From Narthecium ossifragum (Eukaryota > Streptophyta > Magnoliopsida > Dioscoreales > Nartheciaceae), in the NCBI GenBank assembly GCA_963920575.1, contig OY986964.1, positions 16,495,987 through 16,559,986 of the forward strand: a stretch of DNA of 64,000 bases. The letters are read 5' to 3'. Position 1 is the stretch's first letter. Each line of letters starts with the position of its first letter. Below the pieces are notes generated by a model. The model worked only from the letters and a program-made list of their open reading frames with translations. It searched no databases and was not told the DNA's origin. Made by a program: the position numbers and the translations under genes. Below, piece after piece: positions 57,964-64,000 of this stretch.

Positions 57964-59474
57964 TGATGAGTGCATGAAAGTGCACTCTGAATAGCCTTAT
58001 AACCATCTCAATTATTAGATTATTATCCTTAATCAACATCTTTATTACTATTTTTATATTAATATGTTGCTTCACATAGTTGTTTGGAAAATGCAGAAAA
58101 AAGGAGCAAAGAAGCTGAAAAGATTACGTGAATCAACTTGAAAGATTAAACTGTACCTGCTAATAAAGAACCAGATGATGGGCCATTTATGGTTGGAAAG
58201 CTCTTGAAGTCTAGTTTCTGGAGAATTTTACGGTTCGTGATTTGGAGCTGCATAGAGGAAGTTACAGTGTTTTTCATACCAGTGCGCAGGGCAGAATAGC
58301 TGAAGAAAGATGCAGGAAATAAAAGATCGATCTTCTTTACTAGAAAGATCGATCCTTTGTGGGCGTCGTCAACAATTGATGAAAGAGATCGATCTCTTCC
58401 TTGAAAAGATCGATCTGAACCTGGGCGTGTTGGAAGGAGCCTAGTCTACGGAGAAAGAAGATCGATCCTTTCCTTAAAGAGATCGATCTTAGTCGGGGCG
58501 AACCAGGTTACGAAAATTGAGAAAAGAAAGAAGATCGATCTTTATCCTAAAGAAGATCAATCTCTTGTCTGACGACCTGAAAACGAACGGACTAGATTTA
58601 ATCCAAAAGTTGAAGCAAAGTTAGGGTCTCTTACCCCTATTTAAGGAAGTCGTCCAAGACTTATGAAGGGGTTAGCCAGCACTATTGGAGGAGTTTTGAA
58701 GGCCGGAAAGAGGGGAGAAGACCGCACGAAGATCTAGGATTTTTCTTTCTTATCTTTCTTATGAATATCTTGGTTGTTTTTATGAACATGAGTGGCTAAT
58801 CCCTTTGCTAAGGAACCGATGTAGCCTAACTGAATCATTCTATGTTATTGGATCATGATTATTTAATCAGTTTATTTTCCTAGTTTCATTCATTATTATA
58901 ACTGAGATCTTAAATACGTTTATCTGGCCAATAGAGGTATTATAGATTGTTTTATGTGTGTTTGGATGAAGGTTCATTCCCTAATCTTGCAGGATCTATG
59001 AATGAATGAGATTTAGTCGAAACCGGATTCAAGCTAAGACACTTCTTGGTTCATAATTGTTCTTCAGAGCTTAATGGATTCTTGATTAACACTTAGTTAT
59101 GGGATCATTAGCTAGGGTTAATTGAGGGTACTTGGTGAAGACCGCGATCGAACAGATCATCAAACCGAAAGAACGAGCCCTTGGAATTAAACTGAGATCT
59201 TGATTGATTCAATGCATAGAATGAGGATGTTATGGTGAAATCGGAACCTTAGTATTCATCCATCATATTTTCATCATTTTCTTATTTCGTTATTAGATCT
59301 TCTATTTTCAATACTTCATATTTCTTATTTTTCCCGTCCTTATTTTCTTTCTTTTCTGTTCTTTAGCGTTTCACTCTAATAATCTTTACAAATCTCTGTG
59401 GGTACGATACTCGTCTTGCTACTATACTGATTGCACTGATTCGTATACTTGCGAGATATAAAATTTATTCATCA
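57964..59474 (+). mobile_element. Solo LTR of an Athila-related family
   Basis: It starts TGATGAGTGCATGAAAG and ends AAATTTATTCATCA, 1,511 bp, with GTCGG at 57959-57963 and 59475-59479. It shares GGTTGGAAAGCTCTTGAAG and GAGAATTTTACGGTTCGTGA with the LTR at 19148, so it is a relative of that family. RT sequence is continuous across it. Confidence 0.93.
58325..58563 (+). repeat. Paired GATCGATC array in the Athila-related solo LTR
   Basis: Pairs 58325/58347, 58387/58408, 58460/58481 and 58534/58556 are 21-22 bp apart, and the pairs start 62-74 bp from each other. Most units read AGATCGATCT. The spacers differ from those in the LTR at 19148, which shows turnover of the spacer with the palindrome kept. 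Confidence 0.9.
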
Positions 59475-59576
59475 GTCGGCAGCAGGGATCTCAGTTGACC
59501 CGGCCAAGGTCGAGGCAATGGTACAGTGGCAGAGACCGAGGACAGTGTTTGACGTCCGTAGTTTCCTAGGCCTGGC

Positions 59577-59610
59577 GGGATACTACAGACAGTGGGATAC
59601 TACAGACAGT
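59577..59610 (+). repeat. 17-bp tandem duplication in element E RT
   Basis: GGGATACTACAGACAGT occurs twice in direct succession and shifts the reading frame by two bases. Confidence 0.95.
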
Positions 59611-59710
59611 TCGTGCGGGACTTCTCCAGAGTTGTCAGACCGATGACTAGACTGACACAGAAGGCCGTCCCGTTCGTGTGGGATGATGCTTGTGAGTGAG
59701 CCTTTGTGGA

Positions 59711-62045
59711 TGTCGCGCCCCGACCCGCGAAAGCCCGACGCGAACCGGAACCTAACGAAACACGGAAAACAAAGCTGGCGAGGGTTCCCTCTAACCTATT
59801 GGTCTCCCTAATAGTTTATCACAAAACACCCTCAATTTAAAAACAATAATTTGATAAGCCTCGAACCACAGATTACAAACCCAAGTGAATTTAATATACA
59901 TATCCTCGGAGAGGGGAAGATTCAAATACAACATTACTCCCGTAGGAGACTAACTAACAAAAGGTATAAAAGCAGTAAAGATCGCCACCTCTCAAAGTCC
60001 ACCAGGCGCTGCCGCACCGCCGACTAACTGCCCGGTAGAGGGCCACAGAAGAAGAACTGACGCGTGCACCTCCAAAATGCAACCCGGGTAGGTGTGAGCA
60101 CTAAGCTCAGTAGGGTTCTACACTACGTCACACAGAAGAAAGAGGGAAACAAAACAGTGTCGCCCTCAAGCCAAACTCGAGTGTGCTGCAAGGGTCCCAT
60201 AACCCTTCACCGGTGTCTTTAGGCATATCCAACCATGGTCACCCCAACGGACTGGGCCCATCCTGGATACACCTAGTGTCGCAGGGTTCCAGCTGCGGTC
60301 ACCCAAAACGGACTGGGCCCACACTGGTCGCCACTGCTGGCAGGAACAGACACTGCCTGGGCCGGACTAACCCTCCCGGCCCCCCAAAGAACAAGACCCG
60401 ACACCGGTGGCACCCTCAACACCTGGCTCGAGACCGACACGACCTCTAATTATCATCAAGCAACAGGTGTACCAGTCCTCTAGGCCTATCATCGAATCGA
60501 CTGGACACCACAATTCGAACCGGGTCCAAACTACCCAACCCCGGTTCTAGGGCTAAGTCCGAGCTTCCAGCCTCGGGACGGCGACCCACAGATCACCTAC
60601 GCCCTAACCATGCAACTAATGCATGCTATGACATACACAAACATGAGATAGGCATGCAACAGTATGATAAGGCATCATATAAGTCAACCGGATCGCTGCA
60701 GCGGTACTACCAACCGCTGCCAGCCGATCCGCAGCGGGTCCCGGCATTACGACGGTACCGCGACCGTCAACCGCGGACTCCTGCAACGGGAAGCAACCCC
60801 GAAAACCGCTGATGAACAGAAGAAATATAATATTATAATCCGACATATAATATTATATTTAAAACACCAAAAGTTCTCTACTAGAGGCTAATTGACCCCA
60901 TCAATCTGATGTCAAAACGAAGTCAGATTCGAGATCCAACTTAGCCACCAGTAGATCTATATACCGGGATCAACATATCCAAAAGCCATAAACATCCAAC
61001 GGTTGGATTAACAGGAAAACACTAATCAAAACTGCTAATCAAAACTAACTTACCATCTCTTGCTGCAACGCAGCCCCTCCGTGCGAAAATCATAACAATT
61101 TGTACGAAAATCGAAAAATTATGAAATCAGTTGGGTTTGAGAGTAGATTCAAAGATCTACAACTTTTATTTTCATCATAACCCAATATCATATACATACC
61201 GGCCGAAAAACTCGCCGCAAGCCGACTATTCTTCAAGAACAGCAGAAACCGGAAAATCAGAGATTAATCATGCATAAATCCTACTAAACTCTCAACCAAA
61301 GATCATGAAACTTAGAACAGAAATTATACTAAGCAAGAGGAACCCAACAACACAAAGATCAATAAGATCCAACGGCTAGATTAAGAGAAACCCATTAAAC
61401 ACTCTCGTAGGTAGAACACCTACCGAACAGCGCATTCCTCAGTTGATTCCCCGTGAACTGGTCACCAACGCAGCTCTAAACCACTTCAGGGATCTTCCTC
61501 TCGTCGCCACGGATCCAACGAGTTTTGGAACACCCAAAACGGTGGCCGGAGGAGGGAGAACGGAGGAGAAGAAGCGGCTGCCATAACAGTGGAAACAGAG
61601 CCCGCAGAAGAAGAAGAAGAAGAAGGAAGGAAGAAGAAAGAAGAAGAAGAAGGGAAGAAGAGGAAGGAAAAGGGAAGGGAAATCCGGAGAAGGAGGAGAA
61701 AGAAGAAAGGAGGGGTGGGAAAGTCCTCCCCTTCTGACAAGAGAGAGCGACGACCGGCGGCCGTCCTCGCGAAAGAAAAAGCCACCGACTCGCTCACGAG
61801 TCCGATTGATCGCTCCAAGGAGCGATCGATCGCTCGCGGGTCGCCAGCAGCCCAAAAACGGGCTGTCGCGCGCCCGAGCTGGGATCTTCCGATCCCGGAT
61901 CCACCTAACCATTCTAATCAAGCACTAACACAAACAAGGTCAGTGTGTGCACACGCGGGTGTGAAACAAACCAACAAGGCGCAATTTACCAAATTGCCCT
62001 TGCGGTCTACAACGAGCCACAGGGATAGAGGGACAGGTCCTCACA
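59711..62045 (-). mobile_element. Solo LTR L7 (family A2), inverted
   Basis: On the minus strand it starts TGTGAGGACCTGTCCCTC (62045 edge) and ends GGGTCGGGGCGCGACA (59711 edge), 2,335 bp, with GTGGA at 59706-59710 and 62046-62050. It groups with LTR L2 by sequence. The leader stem-loop is at 61407-61424. Only a pair of palindromes is kept (61804 and 61824). The A/G-rich stretch at 61600-61720 is the reverse of the C/T-rich tract of L2. Confidence 0.93.
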
Positions 62046-62509
62046 GTGGAGCTGAGGATGAGGTTGACCAGTGCGTCGATGCTGATCGTCCCCGAGTGAG
62101 GCGTTGGTTACAGTGTCTACAGCGATGCCAACGGTGAGGATTCGGAGTGTATCCTCATGCAGGAGGGACACGCAGTTGCCTATGGTTCTAGTCAGCTGAA
62201 CAACCATGAGAGGAACTACCCGACTCACGACTTGGAGCTAGCAGCGGTGGTCTTCGCCCTGAAGACCTAGCAGCATTACCTTTATGGCGAGAAGTTCTCT
62301 GTCTTCTCGGATCATAAGAGTTTGAGGCACGTTTTCACCCAACGTGACCTCAACCTGAGGCAGCGACGCTGGATGGAGCTACTGGAGGACTACGACTTCG
62401 AGTTGCATTACCATCCTGGTAAGACAAACATCGTAGCAGACACGCTGAGCAGACAGATGAGAGACACCAGAGCAGCAGTTGCAAGGTTATTAGCACGACA
62501 GTGGCAGGC

Positions 62510-64000
62510 TGTGAGGGCCCGTCCCTCTGACCTGACTCGACCGCATGGGTCGAGGGCCGTTTTTTGATTGGTTTCGTTCCGTGTCGGGTATGATCGGATG
62601 ATCGTTTGGCAGCTTTGACCCCAGGGGCATTTTGGTAAATATGCTCCCTGGTGTTCAGTTTCACACCTGCGTTGCACATACTGTCTTGGATTGATGTATG
62701 TGATTGATTAGAACCTTAAGGGTGCATTCGATCGGAAGATCGGAGCTCGATCGGGAAAGATCGAATTGGACGGCCGAGATCGGTTCTGATCTCTAAATAT
62801 ACCCCGACTTTCTCTCTCTCTTTCTTTTCTTTCTTCTTCTCCTGTCTTTGTCTCTCTCTCTCTTTCTCTCTCCTATCGGCTGGGCTAGGGCTTGGAGGCG
62901 CGAGCTTCGAGTAGCGGATCTTGGCGGTTAAACTTGGGAGACGCGTGGAGGAGCCGCCCTACTTGATCAAGTAGGTGTTTCTACCTCGATCTTGTGATCG
63001 GGTTCTCCTAGGATAGGTTTATTGTGTTTTCAATGTAGGAGTACTTGGTAGAATGTTGTGTAGCTTAATACATGGGTGTTATAGCATGTTTAGAGTAGTT
63101 CTACCTCTTGGTTTTCGTATTTTATTGGATGATTCCCGTATTATCGTCATTTTGTCGGTTTTCGGCCATTGAGACATAGATTTGAGATTTAACCATCAAA
63201 ATCGTGTTTTCCTCGTACCAGTAGCTTCCCCATCATTTATTACGCATGTCTGCAAAGTTTCATTGTTTTTCAACAAGATTTGATTATTCAAATGCAGGAA
63301 ATTGGATTTTCGACACTGTTCATAAGAACTGTGCACTAGGCCTCACGGTCGACCGTCAAGCATTGATACGCTTTTTCCAGACCTCACGGTTGACCGTCGC
63401 ATCGACCGTGAGGCTTTGTCTCATTTTGGGTCTCTCAGGGTCGATGTTGCGATCGACCGTGGGTACTTTCCCTTTTTCCACTTCACGTCACGGTCGACCG
63501 TCGGATTGACCGTCGCATCGACCGTGAGGCTCTGTCTCCCTTTTGGCTTCCCAAGGTCGATGTCCTGATCGACCGTGGCTCTTGTGTTTTTCCTCATTTT
63601 GGTCTCACGGTCGACCGTTGGATCGACCGTAGCATCGATCGTGAGCCCTTGAGTAGTGTTTTCTGGTATCCTTTGATTGGTTTTCATTCATGATAGATGT
63701 CCAATCATGCTAGGAAGCATGCATATTGTTATCACGGGGCTTTTAAGGGATTTCTATCGAGATTGAGAATTGAATCGTGTACTTTCCCTCTTTGGCGAAT
63801 TTACGGTTTTACTTACATTTAAATACTTGGTTGGATAATAGTTTTAATGCTCATTGGTTGCCTAACCGTTAGCCAGCTATGAGTGCTAGCTAACGTGATA
63901 TTGTAGAGCCTTAGCCCGTTGCCGGCGAGTGCCGAGGGCTATTGTATAACTGTTGAACCTATAATTGATATTGTGGCATATAGAGACATCTAAGGTAGAT
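62510..64000 (+). mobile_element. Family B LTR, cut by the window end
   Basis: It starts TGTGAGGGCCCGTCCCTC directly after element E RNase H sequence and is collinear with the solo LTR at 49429. It has a leader stem-loop (about 62971-62986) and a GGTCGACC-type array (63345-63640). Whether it is solo or the LTR of a full element cannot be seen here. Confidence 0.88.
63345..63640 (+). repeat. GGTCGACC-type array in the terminal family B LTR
   Basis: The blocks are CACGGTCGACCGTCAAGC, CACGGTTGACCGTCGCATCG, CACGGTCGACCGTCGGATTG and similar ones, with 12-bp steps of TCGA cores. It is collinear with 50284-50585 but differs at many units. Confidence 0.88.

Larger units (their letters stand above)
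48085..62509 (+). mobile_element. Ty3 element E (probably Tekay/Del type), heavily interrupted
   Basis: The 5' LTR is 48085-52762. The primer-binding site follows, then a gag-pol relic in six pieces that can be read through once later insertions are removed: solo LTR 55211-57581 (TSD GACCA), solo LTR 57964-59474 (TSD GTCGG), solo LTR 59711-62045 (TSD GTGGA), a partial LTR 53405-54253, and an LTR starting at 62510. RT and RNase H are chromovirus-like ([29 protein letters not shown]). No integrase, chromodomain or 3' LTR is in the window. Confidence 0.85.
52964..62509 (+). pseudogene. Gag-pol relic of element E
   Basis: Gag starts at the ATG at 52964 (MSEARDRPLVVGRGG), has an in-frame TAG at 53108-53110, and continues in frame (FQRLNSPRFSGETGD, GDALDWW) to about 53404. 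Most of the rest of gag is lost at the partial LTR. Protease (VLIDSGVFYSYVA) and early RT lie at 54431-55210, with a TGA at 55130-55132. RT continues at 57582-57963 (VVVFFDDILIYS catalytic box; stops at 57774 and 57831), then 59475-59710 (VRSFLGLAGYYR, followed by a 17-bp tandem duplication). RNase H is at 62046-62509 ([19 protein letters not shown]). Many lesions make it nonfunctional. Order and wording fit a chromovirus; the diagnostic chromodomain is out of view. Confidence 0.85.

Noticed and set aside
61589..62137. A 182-codon frame rich in Glu, Arg and Lys
   Set aside because: It is the A/G-rich tract of the inverted LTR L7, the complement of the C/T-rich leader of L2, and not a conserved gene.

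Overview
This is plant nuclear DNA from an angiosperm. It holds one host gene with spliced plant-type introns, an AUXIN RESPONSE FACTOR of the ARF5/MONOPTEROS type, surrounded by transposable elements (TEs). The end of the ARF protein ([19 protein letters not shown]) leans towards a monocot, but I cannot fix the species. I found no tRNA, rRNA or CRISPR. One 200-N assembly gap lies at 46558-46757.

Layout. (1) 1-35130 is a nested stack that target-site duplications (TSDs) resolve almost to the base. A LINE (1-1697, resuming 30017-30419) was split by a 2.3 kb solo LTR, L1 (1698-30016, TSD AGATG). L1 was then hit by a hAT transposon (3572-16708, 8-bp TSD ATTGTCCT) and by a second solo LTR, L2 (16886-29771, TSD ATATG). 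The hAT was itself hit by a deleted Athila-like Ty3 element (4377-13115). L2 was hit by a nearly complete Athila-like Ty3 element (19148-29576, TSD TAACC). A young Ty1/copia element with apparently identical LTRs and an intact polyprotein (30420-35125, TSD GACAT) sits in the same LINE. (2) 35318-37060 is a second LINE relic, on the minus strand. (3) 37648-45323 is the ARF5-like gene on the minus strand: 14 coding exons, all introns GT-AG, 1,024 residues, fully open. Its upstream region runs to the gap. (4) 47396-64000 is a second stack. A Ty3 element (called E here, probably Tekay/Del type) has its 5' LTR at 48085-52762 and a decayed gag-pol that runs to 62509. Solo or partial LTRs have broken it up: 49429-51824, 53405-54253, 55211-57581, 57964-59474, 59711-62045, and one starting at 62510 that leaves the window.

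The most unusual signal lies in the noncoding parts of the retrotransposons. Members of several Ty3 families carry arrays of an 8-bp palindrome, GRTCGAYC. One class (GATCGATC) is spaced about 20-23 bp centre to centre. The other (GGTCGACC and variants) is spaced about 12 bp. Both classes occur in families that otherwise look unrelated, and array size varies between copies. Two further conserved noncoding elements are visible: a hairpin just after pol in two diverged Athila-like elements, and a small stem-loop in the LTR leader of eight LTR copies.

Within the window the only gene likely to serve the host is the ARF. The copia element is the only TE that looks coding-competent. Every other TE protein gene is interrupted by stops, frameshifts, deletions or insertions.
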